DNA from: a virus
DNA: 32,670 nt
Reading direction: 5' to 3' (one strand)
Virus record (IMG/VR): IMGVR_UViG_3300044678_003538
Span: 1 to 32,670 of that record
Position 1 is the first letter of the stretch. The number at the start of each line of letters is the position of its first letter. Under the pieces are notes generated by a model. The model did not search any database and was not told the origin of the DNA. It was given only the letters and a program-made list of their open reading frames with translations. Shown here in pieces: positions 18,627 through 25,405 of the stretch. Position numbers and translations under genes: made by a program.

Positions 18627-18633
18627 CTAAATA
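18627..18633 (+). promoter_or_regulatory. Candidate late promoter box 1 before gene 17 (CTAAATA)
   Basis: CTAAATA lies 20 bases after the stop of the 530-residue gene. T4 late promoters use TATAAATA as a lone -10 element, and cyanophage relatives use similar A/T boxes. Transcription starting about six bases downstream would begin near 18639 and meet the terminator at 18674-18702, giving only a short RNA of about 60 bases. Confidence 0.4.
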
Positions 18634-18642
18634 ATAAGTCTG

Positions 18643-18653
18643 TTCAGATGGCA
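18643..18653 (+). repeat. Left arm of 11-base perfect inverted repeat
   Basis: TTCAGATGGCA here is the exact reverse complement of 18729-18739. The arms are 75 bases apart and enclose the terminator and the second promoter-like box. They could pair within one read-through RNA as a long stem-loop, or between two separate RNAs. Confidence 0.85.
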
Positions 18654-18673
18654 CTCTCTACGGACAAAGATTA

Positions 18674-18702
18674 GGCGCTCTTTATGGGCGTCTTTTCTTT
18701 TA
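18674..18702 (+). terminator. Factor-independent terminator upstream of gene 17
   Basis: The stem GGCGCTC (18674-18680) and GGGCGTC (18686-18692) pairs over seven positions, five Watson-Crick and two G-U. The loop is TTTAT, followed directly by TTTTCTTTT. It is by far the most GC-rich element of the gap. It should stop transcription from gene 16 and the 530-residue gene, so that gene 17 depends on the promoter-like box at 18718. Confidence 0.75.
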
Positions 18703-18717
18703 TGGCGAATTATTAAT

Positions 18718-18724
18718 CTAAATA
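18718..18724 (+). promoter_or_regulatory. Candidate late promoter box 2, for gene 17 (CTAAATA)
   Basis: CTAAATA lies 15 bases after the terminator and 37 bases before the gene 17 ATG, in an A/T-rich context (TTAATCTAAATAATAA). A start about six bases downstream would place TGCCATCTGAA at the 5' end of the mRNA. The terminator just before it makes a separate promoter here plausible. Confidence 0.5.
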
Positions 18725-18728
18725 ATAA

Positions 18729-18739
18729 TGCCATCTGAA
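18729..18739 (+). repeat. Right arm of 11-base perfect inverted repeat, in gene 17 leader
   Basis: TGCCATCTGAA is the exact partner of 18643-18653. It ends ten bases before the AAAGG ribosome binding site and 22 bases before the gene 17 ATG. Duplex formation here would lie in the zone that an initiating 30S subunit approaches. Confidence 0.85.
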
Positions 18740-18761
18740 TAGAATAGTAAAGGTAATCATT

Positions 18762-21700
18762 ATGTCTGATACAAATCATTACATGGGAAATCCTCTTCTC
18801 AAGAGGGCAAATATTCCCAGTGAATTTACACAAGAGCAATTAGTAGAATTAGCAAAATGCGCTTCTGATCCTGTTTATTTTGCTAAGAATTATATTAAAA
18901 TCGTTAACATTGATGATGGTCTTGTTCCATTTAATATGTGGCCATTTCAAGAAAAGATGCTTAGGACTTTTCATGAAAATAGATTTAGTATTTGTAAACT
19001 TCCTCGTCAGCCACTAGAAGATAATACTCCAATCCCGACTCCTAGTGGGTATAAAAAAATAAAGGATCTAAAAATAAATGATGTTGTTTATGATTTGTAC
19101 GGGAAACGAACAAAAGTCATAAACAAAATAAGTTATAAAAATACTGAAAAATGTTATAAGCTTTCATTTAAAGGAAAAACATTTGAAGAAGAAATCGTTT
19201 GTGATAAGGACCACTTCTGGAGAGTATATTTTGACGACACTTCTTCAGTACTAACAGCAGAGCAAATTTATGATTTAAAAAAAGAAGTTTTCTTAAAAAG
19301 ACAATCGTTTAATACATTAGTTGATAATTGGGGCGAAGTAATAAAATTAGTATCAATAGAAGAAGTCGAGCCCGTAAATGTTTCGTGTGTTGAAGTAGAA
19401 AATAAGGACCATTCTTTTTTATGTGGTAAGAATTTTATACCCACAATGAATTGTGGTAAAGCATTAGCATTAGATACTAAAATTCCAACACCAACTGGTT
19501 GGACCACAATGGGAGAACTAAAAGTTGGTGATGAAGTTTTGTCTCCTAGTGGAGATTCAGTCAAAGTATTAACCAAGACTGATCCAATGTATGATCATAA
19601 GTGTTATAAAATATATTTTGATAATGGAGAAGAAATCGTTGCTGACGCTGATCATTTATGGGAAGTATGCAAAAATAAGCAAAATAGTAAAAAAGAAATA
19701 ATAACAACCGAACAGTTAGTAGAAAAATATAAAAATAAGACTAGCAAAAGTGTTGTAAATTCGTATTATATAAATGTATCAAACTCCATAAATTGTTTCA
19801 CAAAAAAGGAACTCCCTATTGATCCATATTTACTTGGAGTTTGGTTGGGGGATGGTTATTCCGCAGGTGGTAGGATAATTGCGCATAAAAACGATTTTGA
19901 ATTCTACAAAACAAAAATTGATAATATTGGACATATAGCAGATTCTAATAATTGTTATAGATTTAATGTTATTGATTTACATTCAAAACTAAGACAAATA
20001 AATTTAATAAAAAATAAACATATTCCCCAAGATTATCTAAGATCTTCTCACAAAGACCGATTGGAAATCCTTCGGGGTCTTATGGATACAGATGGATCAT
20101 TAAGACCAAATAGTAGATCATTTGAATTTTATCAAAAAAATTATGATTTAATATTACAAGTAATTGAATTATTGGCAAGTTTAGGAATAAAATCAAGAAC
20201 TCGGATTAAAAAAATAAAGGACTGCTTGTATTATACAGTATCATTTAATACTGATGAAATCGTTTTTAATTTACCGAGGAAAAAAAATTTAATAAAAAAA
20301 ATCGATAAACCTCTTTATAGAAATAAAAGAGTCTACATTCAAAAAATAGAAGAAGTAGAAAGTGTTCCGGTTGCATGTATTTCTGTAGATAGTGAGGACG
20401 AATTATTTTTATGTGGCAATTCCTTTATTCCAACCCATAATTCCACAACCGCAGTATCATTCCTTCTACACTACGCAATTTTTAACGAAAACATATCAAT
20501 TGCTATCCTGGCAAACAAGGCATCAACCGCAAAAGATCTATTAGGAAGACTCCAAGTATCTTTTGAAAACCTTCCTAACTGGATGCAACAAGGTATTAAG
20601 TCATGGAATAAAACCTCATTAGAACTTGAAAACGGTTCAAAAATTATAACTGCTTCTACTTCCGCATCCTCTGTTCGGGGTGGTTCTTATAATATTATCT
20701 TTTTGGACGAATTTGCGTTCGTGCCAAATAATGTGGCATTGAATTTCATGAATTCGGTTTATCCGACTATTTCTTCTGGTAAAGACTCAAAAGTTATAGT
20801 TGTTTCTTGTGTAACTAAAGATACTTATTTATTAACGGATAAAGGATACAGAAGATTAGAAAGATTAATAGATGAGTCTAAAAAGGGAGCATATTATACA
20901 AACAATTATATTGTGAGAGGAAAAAATCGATTCTACTCTGGTAATATTGTAGTAAATAATAAAAAATCACCTACAAATATAATAAAAACAAGATATGAAG
21001 AGCTAGAGTGTTCTGAAGACCATAAATTATGGGCATTCAAAGAAGGGAAATACCAATATGTTAGAAGTAATGATCTATCTGTTGGAGATTTTATTGCAGT
21101 AAAATATAATCAACAAATATTTGGTAACGATGATTATATTGGTTATAATCCAGAAAAAGGTAAATGCACAAACTGTTTTTCCTGTGATTATGTCAATGAG
21201 GACATTGCATATTTTGTAGGATTATACGTTGCGGAGGGATATGCAAGAGAGGTTATTAGCAAGCGCACAGGGTCTCTTACGATGGGTCAAATTGTAATAA
21301 GTTGTGGTGATGATATCACAGAATCTTTGAACAAATTAGGAGTATCATATCAAGAAACAGACGAGGTTCATTATACAATAAACTCAAAACATCTTGTTGA
21401 ATTTTTAAAACTACTCGGGTTTAATATCAAAAATAAAGCAACTCAAAAAGTACTACCGGATAAAGTGTTATCGTGGTCTAAGAAAAATATTACTGCCCTA
21501 TTAAGAGGCATGTTTGATGGTGATGGTGGAGTGACTAAAAATGGTAGAGTAGCATATACCTCTACATCGAGAGAACTAATTAGGCAAGTGCAACTTTTAC
21601 TAGCAAATTTGGGTATTATTGGAACTGTTCGTAAAAATATATCGGCACCAACTAAACTTGTAAAAGTATATTCTACGCGTTATACTATTGAAATAGAAGG

Positions 21701-23150
21701 AAGTCACTCAGTCAAATATTTTGAGGAGATTGGTTTTGGTCTTAAAAGAAAACATGATCGCATATGTCATTTAAAAATTCCTAGAAAGATAGGATCAAAT
21801 TCTGATTTTGTTCCGAATTCTGCGGTTATTATAAGAGAGAATAAAAATAGGGAAATTCATGAATTAGGTCTTTTTATTGGTCGAGGAAAGAAATTTAAAA
21901 ATTTCTCTAGGGGGTTTTTAATCTCTCATAAAGAGAAAATATACGAGCATTCCAATGAAATTCTAAAAGAATTCTTTGATGATAATGTCCAAGAGGACAT
22001 GTATTGGTTAGAAATTAAAAGTATAGAAAAATCAGAAAATGAGGTTTTTGATGTTTCACTGCCAGATATTAAAGAAGATAAGTGGGCTCACTCGGTTCTT
22101 TATAATAACTTTTTAGGACATCAAACTCCTAATGGACTTAATCATTTCTATAAAATGTGGGATGAGGCCATAAAGAAAGAGAATGATTATATTCCATTAG
22201 AAATTAATTGGAACGATGTTCCTGGAAGAGACGATGAATGGAAGAGAAAAACTATTGCAAACTTGGGCTCCCAGAAGGCCTTCGACCAGGAGTTTAATTG
22301 CTCCTTCCTCGGATCATCAGACACCCTAATCTCTGGAGCAAAACTCCAAACACTAGTACATAATAAACCAATAAAATCCAAAAAGTTCCTTGACACTTTT
22401 GAAGAGCCGATAGAAGAACATCAATACATGATAACGGTTGACGTTGCAAGAGGCGTCGATCTTGACTATTCGGCATTTACTGTTATTGACATAACCAAAA
22501 TGCCTTATAAAATGGTAGCAAAATACAGGGACAACACAATCAAACCGATTATGTTCCCATACATCGTTAAGGACGTTGGGCTCCATTATAATAAGGCGTT
22601 TGTTTTATGTGAAACAAATGACGTTGGAGATCAGGTTGCCAATGCCCTCCATTATGACCTTCAATACCCCAACCTACTTACCTGTTTTATTAAAGGAAGA
22701 CAGGGGCAAATTTTAGGTCAGGGGTTTGGTGGAAACCGGGTCGAGTATGGCGTTAAAATGTCTAAAAACGTCAAAAAATTAGGCTCAATTAACCTAAAGA
22801 TGTTAATCGAAGAAGATAAACTATTAATCAATGATTACGATACGATTAATGAATTATCGACATTTATTCAAAAATCCAATTCGTTTATGGCCGAGGAAGG
22901 TAAAAATGATGACTTGGTTGCCTGTTTAATTCTATTTGCCTGGGCCTCGACAAACGAATATTTCAAAGAAATCACCGATGATGATATTAGAAAAAGACTA
23001 TTTCAAGAGAAACAGGCCAATGAAGAAAACGATATGCTCCCAATTGGGTTTTTAGAAGACGGTCTGCAACAAGAAACTTTTGTAGAAGACGATAAAATTT
23101 GGAGTGTTGTTTCTAATGAGGAACTAGCCGCCCTTTGGAATTTCTATTAA
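18762..23150 (+). CDS. gp17: Terminase large subunit gp17 interrupted by three inteins
   Basis: The precursor is 1462 residues. Removing inteins of 147, 327 and 439 residues leaves 549 residues, the normal size for cyanophage gp17. The extein reads FSICKLPRQ|CGK|STTAVSFLL at the Walker A P-loop, then IIFLDEFAF (Walker B, precursor about 645-653), then KVIVVS|TPNGLNHFYKMW. The RNase H-like nuclease domain keeps its three acidic positions: D1227 (MITVDVARG), E1284 (VLCETND) and D1383/D1384 (NDDLVA). The mature protein is the ATP-driven motor that packages DNA through the gp20 portal and cuts the concatemer. The chosen ATG has AAAGG eight bases upstream; the alternative ATG at 18783 is less likely. 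Activity must depend on splicing, because two inteins split the ATP-binding loop. Hand-counted samples give about 37% GC for extein and about 24-27% for inteins 2 and 3. Confidence 0.95.
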   Translation: MSDTNHYMGNPLLKRANIPSEFTQEQLVELAKCASDPVYFAKNYIKIVNIDDGLVPFNMWPFQEKMLRTFHENRFSICKLPRQPLEDNTPIPTPSGYKKIKDLKINDVVYDLYGKRTKVINKISYKNTEKCYKLSFKGKTFEEEIVCDKDHFWRVYFDDTSSVLTAEQIYDLKKEVFLKRQSFNTLVDNWGEVIKLVSIEEVEPVNVSCVEVENKDHSFLCGKNFIPTMNCGKALALDTKIPTPTGWTTMGELKVGDEVLSPSGDSVKVLTKTDPMYDHKCYKIYFDNGEEIVADADHLWEVCKNKQNSKKEIITTEQLVEKYKNKTSKSVVNSYYINVSNSINCFTKKELPIDPYLLGVWLGDGYSAGGRIIAHKNDFEFYKTKIDNIGHIADSNNCYRFNVIDLHSKLRQINLIKNKHIPQDYLRSSHKDRLEILRGLMDTDGSLRPNSRSFEFYQKNYDLILQVIELLASLGIKSRTRIKKIKDCLYYTVSFNTDEIVFNLPRKKNLIKKIDKPLYRNKRVYIQKIEEVESVPVACISVDSEDELFLCGNSFIPTHNSTTAVSFLLHYAIFNENISIAILANKASTAKDLLGRLQVSFENLPNWMQQGIKSWNKTSLELENGSKIITASTSASSVRGGSYNIIFLDEFAFVPNNVALNFMNSVYPTISSGKDSKVIVVSCVTKDTYLLTDKGYRRLERLIDESKKGAYYTNNYIVRGKNRFYSGNIVVNNKKSPTNIIKTRYEELECSEDHKLWAFKEGKYQYVRSNDLSVGDFIAVKYNQQIFGNDDYIGYNPEKGKCTNCFSCDYVNEDIAYFVGLYVAEGYAREVISKRTGSLTMGQIVISCGDDITESLNKLGVSYQETDEVHYTINSKHLVEFLKLLGFNIKNKATQKVLPDKVLSWSKKNITALLRGMFDGDGGVTKNGRVAYTSTSRELIRQVQLLLANLGIIGTVRKNISAPTKLVKVYSTRYTIEIEGSHSVKYFEEIGFGLKRKHDRICHLKIPRKIGSNSDFVPNSAVIIRENKNREIHELGLFIGRGKKFKNFSRGFLISHKEKIYEHSNEILKEFFDDNVQEDMYWLEIKSIEKSENEVFDVSLPDIKEDKWAHSVLYNNFLGHQTPNGLNHFYKMWDEAIKKENDYIPLEINWNDVPGRDDEWKRKTIANLGSQKAFDQEFNCSFLGSSDTLISGAKLQTLVHNKPIKSKKFLDTFEEPIEEHQYMITVDVARGVDLDYSAFTVIDITKMPYKMVAKYRDNTIKPIMFPYIVKDVGLHYNKAFVLCETNDVGDQVANALHYDLQYPNLLTCFIKGRQGQILGQGFGGNRVEYGVKMSKNVKKLGSINLKMLIEEDKLLINDYDTINELSTFIQKSNSFMAEEGKNDDLVACLILFAWASTNEYFKEITDDDIRKRLFQEKQANEENDMLPIGFLEDGLQQETFVEDDKIWSVVSNEELAALWNFY
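19011..19451 (+). mobile_element. Intein 1: class 3-like mini-intein, P-loop site a
   Basis: Precursor residues 84-230 (147 residues), with no homing endonuclease. It starts with Pro instead of Cys or Ser (PLEDNTPIPTPSGYKKI aligns with block A). It has the three class 3 marker residues: Trp in block B (CDKDHFW, intein position 70), Cys in block F (VNVSCVEV, position 126) and Thr in block G (FIPTMN, position 145). It ends in Asn, and the first C-extein residue is Cys231. In class 3 inteins the block F Cys replaces the missing first nucleophile. The penultimate residue is Met rather than the usual His, which may slow Asn cyclisation. It lies between PRQ and CGK of the Walker A motif. Confidence 0.9.
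19452..19460 (+). other. Three-codon extein (Cys-Gly-Lys) between inteins 1 and 2
   Basis: TGT GGT AAA is the only extein sequence between the two inteins. With PRQ before intein 1 and STT after intein 2 it rebuilds RQCGKSTT, the Walker A P-loop, including the phosphate-binding Lys. The Cys is the +1 residue for intein 1, and the Lys is the -1 residue for intein 2. Confidence 0.9.
19461..20441 (+). mobile_element. Intein 2: class 3 intein with LAGLIDADG endonuclease, P-loop site b
   Basis: Precursor residues 234-560 (327 residues). It starts with Ala (ALALDTKIPTPTGWTTMGEL) and resembles the class 3 DnaB and terminase inteins of actinobacteria and their phages. Marker residues are Trp at intein position 67 (DADHLW), Cys at 306 (VPVACISV) and Thr at 325 (FIPTHN). 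It ends His-Asn, followed by Ser561. A homing endonuclease domain with two LAGLIDADG-type motifs lies between the splicing halves: LLGVWLGDG near precursor residue 357 and ILRGLMDTDG near 437, both with their acidic residue. Insertion is between Lys and Ser of GKS. A 300-base sample (19681-19980) is 27% GC by hand count. Confidence 0.93.
20808..22124 (+). mobile_element. Intein 3: class 1 intein with LAGLIDADG endonuclease and C-terminal Gln
   Basis: Precursor residues 683-1121 (439 residues). It starts with Cys (CVTKDTYLLTDKGYRRLE, block A), has block B ELECSEDHKLW and ends FLGHQ with Thr1122 as +1 residue. The normal first nucleophile and the absence of the block F Cys place it in class 1, a different lineage from inteins 1 and 2. 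The last residue is Gln rather than Asn, a known minority variant. Endonuclease motifs are FVGLYVAEGYA near residue 818 and LLRGMFDGDGG near 914. A CTNCFSC cluster just before the first motif could bind metal. The site is VVS|TPNG, a conserved strand after Walker B. Confidence 0.93.
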
Positions 23151-23163
23151 ACATTATTTTTTT

Positions 23164-23170
23164 CTAAATA
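23164..23170 (+). promoter_or_regulatory. Candidate late promoter box before gene 18 (CTAAATA)
   Basis: CTAAATA lies 31 bases before the gene 18 ATG in a 51-base gap after gene 17, preceded by a T-rich run. A separate promoter fits the high demand for sheath protein. No terminator hairpin was seen before it. Confidence 0.5.
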
Positions 23171-23189
23171 ATTAATAGCAAATATATTA

Positions 23190-23196
23190 AAGGGAG
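23190..23196 (+). promoter_or_regulatory. Strong ribosome binding site of gene 18
   Basis: AAGGGAG ends five bases before the ATG at 23202. Together with gene 19 this is one of the few strong Shine-Dalgarno sequences in the window, matching genes whose products are needed in many copies per virion. Confidence 0.75.
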
Positions 23197-23201
23197 TACA
23201 C

Positions 23202-25373
23202 ATGGCTACACCTCAATTATCTCCTGGGGTTCTAATTAGGGAAGTTGATCTTACAGTTGGGAGAGTCGATAATGTCCTAGATAATATTGGCGCGATTGCT
23301 GGTCCTTTCCCAATTGGACCTGTCGAAGAAGCCGTAGATATTACAACCGAGCAAGATCTAATCAACGTTTTCGGCAAGCCTCAGTCCACAGATTCCCAGT
23401 ATGAGTATTGGATGAGTGCTTCCTCATTCCTCACTTATGGCGGCGTTCTAAAAGTCGTAAGAACCAGTGGTTCAAATCTTCTAAACGCTACTGCAGTACG
23501 AAATGCTGCTGGTGTTTCAACTGCTGGTATCGGCGTTACCATCAAAAACTTTGACGATTATGAGCTAAACCACGATAGCGACACCAAGGACTACATATTC
23601 GCGGCAAAAAATCCAGGGACCTGGGCAAATAATCTAAAGGTTGCTATTATTGACGACAAGGCCGACCAAGTTCTAGGGGTTACAACTTCTGTTGTGGCAT
23701 CTGCTGTGGTTGGTCAGGGTGTCACTGCATCAATCGTAAACCAGACTATCCCCGGAATTGGTGTTACTTCCGTTTTCAATGGCTATCTAAAAGGTATCAT
23801 CACTGGTCTTGGCACATCAACCCTTGATGTAAAGATTGTTTCTCTTGTTGCTGCCGGAACCACTGCAGATATCCCTGTAAATTATCAGCAACGTAATCAG
23901 GGTGGTTCTTTCCTTGTTGGAAACACTGTAACGGTAACTAATTCTTCTGGTGCGGCTGTTACTTCTCATACTCTTACCGAAGTAAGTGATTGGTACGATA
24001 ATCAGTTTATCGAACTAACCAATTCACGAATTCTCTGGAGTTCAATTGCCCCAAAACCAGTTTCTACTCAATATGCCCTTGATCGTAATGCAAAAAATGA
24101 TGCGATCCACGTTGCTATTGTTGATGACACAGGTAGCCTAACAGGGATTGCTGGTAATCTTCTTGAGAAGCACCTGTTCCTTTCAAAGGCAGAAGACTCC
24201 ATTTCTGCGGTTAATCCGGCTCAGAGAAACTGGTGGAAAACCTATATCGCCCAATTCTCCAATTATGTTTATGTTGGCGATAATCCTTCAGATAATTCAA
24301 ATCCTAACGAAAAGGTTTCTCAGACCGGTTTCTCTTCTGGTTTTGTGGGTCTTTCAACCGCACAGGGCCAATGGAACCTCCCGGCCCAAGGCAAGACTTT
24401 CTCTGCACTTGGCAACGTAACCTATAACCTCTCTGGTGGTAAAAATTATACTGTTACTAATGGTTATACCACTACTCTTGGCGATCTGGTTACTGCATAC
24501 AGGCTGTTCTCAAACCGCGACGAAATTGACGTTGATTATATAATTATGGGACCTGGCCTTGGTAATAAATTTGAATCTCAGGCAAAGGCCCAGGAACTCA
24601 TTTCAATTGCTAGTCAGAGAAAAGATTGTATTGCTGTCGTTTCTCCCCATAGAGGCGATGTGGTAGATATTACCAATTCTGACACCCAGACCGATAATAT
24701 CATCCAGTTCTTCGCCCCGCTAAGTTCTTCTTCTTATGCTTTCTTTGATGACAATTATAAGTACACTTATGATCGATTCAACAACAAGTTCCGTTATATT
24801 GCATGTAATGCGGATACTGCAGGCCTAATGGTAAGAACAAACCTAGTTGCCTTCCCTTGGTTCTCCCCGGCTGGTCAGCAAAGAGGTGTTCTTAATAATG
24901 CCATCAAACTTGCCTATAACGCAAGCAAGGCCCAGAGAGATCAACTTTATCCACAGCGCATTAACTCTTATATCAATCAGCCTGGTGTTGGCGTTCTTCT
25001 TTTTGGTGATAAGACTGCTCTTGGTTATGCATCTGCCTTTGATCGTATTAATGTTCGTAGACTATTCCTGACTATTGAACAGGCTATCGAAAGCAGTGCA
25101 ACTGCTCAACTCTTTGAACTTAACGATGATATTACTCGCTCCAACTTCATCAACATTGTAGAGCCCTATCTACGTGATGTCCAGGCCAAGCGAGGAATTA
25201 TCGACTTCAGGATTATTTGTGATGAAACAAACAACACCCCGGATGTTGTTGATAATAATGAATTCAGGGCCGACATCTTTATTAAGCCCGCCAAGTCTAT
25301 TAATTATGTCACTCTTACCTTTGTTGCCACTAGAACTAGTGCAAGTTTTGAAGAAGTAACCGGTAGAGTTTAA
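23202..25373 (+). CDS. gp18: Contractile tail sheath protein gp18
   Basis: A 723-residue protein, slightly longer than T4 gp18 (659). The N-terminus (PQLSPGVLIREVDLTVGRVD) is the standard sheath start. GPFPIGPVEEAV, FGKPQSTDSQYEYW and FLTYGGVLKVVRT follow as conserved blocks. The C-terminal half contains the conserved sheath core (INSYINQPGVGVLLFGDKTA, NVRRLFLTIEQAIESS, RDVQAKRGIIDF) and ends with an integration strand (ITFVATRT-like LTFVATRTSASFEEVTG). Sheath subunits stack in hexameric rings around the gp19 tube and contract on infection. Codon use is visibly more GC-rich and C-ending than in the flanking fibre genes, consistent with high expression. Residues about 155-260 form a variable, Val/Gly/Thr-rich surface domain. 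Confidence 0.95.
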   Translation: MATPQLSPGVLIREVDLTVGRVDNVLDNIGAIAGPFPIGPVEEAVDITTEQDLINVFGKPQSTDSQYEYWMSASSFLTYGGVLKVVRTSGSNLLNATAVRNAAGVSTAGIGVTIKNFDDYELNHDSDTKDYIFAAKNPGTWANNLKVAIIDDKADQVLGVTTSVVASAVVGQGVTASIVNQTIPGIGVTSVFNGYLKGIITGLGTSTLDVKIVSLVAAGTTADIPVNYQQRNQGGSFLVGNTVTVTNSSGAAVTSHTLTEVSDWYDNQFIELTNSRILWSSIAPKPVSTQYALDRNAKNDAIHVAIVDDTGSLTGIAGNLLEKHLFLSKAEDSISAVNPAQRNWWKTYIAQFSNYVYVGDNPSDNSNPNEKVSQTGFSSGFVGLSTAQGQWNLPAQGKTFSALGNVTYNLSGGKNYTVTNGYTTTLGDLVTAYRLFSNRDEIDVDYIIMGPGLGNKFESQAKAQELISIASQRKDCIAVVSPHRGDVVDITNSDTQTDNIIQFFAPLSSSSYAFFDDNYKYTYDRFNNKFRYIACNADTAGLMVRTNLVAFPWFSPAGQQRGVLNNAIKLAYNASKAQRDQLYPQRINSYINQPGVGVLLFGDKTALGYASAFDRINVRRLFLTIEQAIESSATAQLFELNDDITRSNFINIVEPYLRDVQAKRGIIDFRIICDETNNTPDVVDNNEFRADIFIKPAKSINYVTLTFVATRTSASFEEVTGRV

Positions 25374-25390
25374 TTATCTAAAAACAAACT

Positions 25391-25398
25391 AAGGAGGA
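25391..25398 (+). promoter_or_regulatory. Strong ribosome binding site of gene 19
   Basis: AAGGAGGA is a near-perfect Shine-Dalgarno sequence, seven bases before the ATG at 25406. It supports that start and suggests strong translation of the tail tube protein. Confidence 0.8.
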
Positions 25399-25405
25399 CT
25401 TAAAA

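Larger units (their letters stand above)
18639..18702 (+). ncRNA. Candidate short terminated RNA complementary to the gene 17 leader
   Basis: This is inferred from three adjacent elements: a promoter-like box (18627-18633), a short span without a start codon followed by a long frame, and a terminator hairpin with a T tract (18674-18702). The predicted RNA would be about 60 bases. Its 5' segment TTCAGATGGCA (18643-18653) is the exact reverse complement of TGCCATCTGAA (18729-18739), which would lie at the very 5' end of a transcript started from the second box. No known RNA family was recognised. The ends are estimates. Confidence 0.3.
18607..18761. other. 155-base intergenic control region upstream of gene 17
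   Basis: The longest non-coding stretch in the window. In order it holds a CTAAATA box (18627-18633), one arm of a perfect 11-base inverted repeat (18643-18653), a factor-independent terminator (18674-18702), a second CTAAATA box (18718-18724), the second repeat arm (18729-18739) and the gene 17 ribosome binding site (AAAGG near 18749-18753). The arrangement suggests that transcription from upstream genes stops here and restarts for gene 17. Confidence 0.7.

Noticed and set aside
18607-18761. A tRNA gene in the intergenic gap
   Set aside because: No cloverleaf, T-loop (GTTCRA) or anticodon stem could be fitted; the hairpin present is a terminator.
18627-18839. Minus-strand open frame of 70 residues across the gene 17 leader
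   Set aside because: It overlaps the terminator, both promoter-like boxes and the start of gp17, has no ribosome binding site, and encodes no recognisable protein. All other genes are on the + strand.
19461-22124. Free-standing homing endonuclease genes or introns interrupting gene 17
   Set aside because: The frame is continuous through all insertions, and each ends in canonical intein splice motifs, so these are inteins rather than introns or separate genes.
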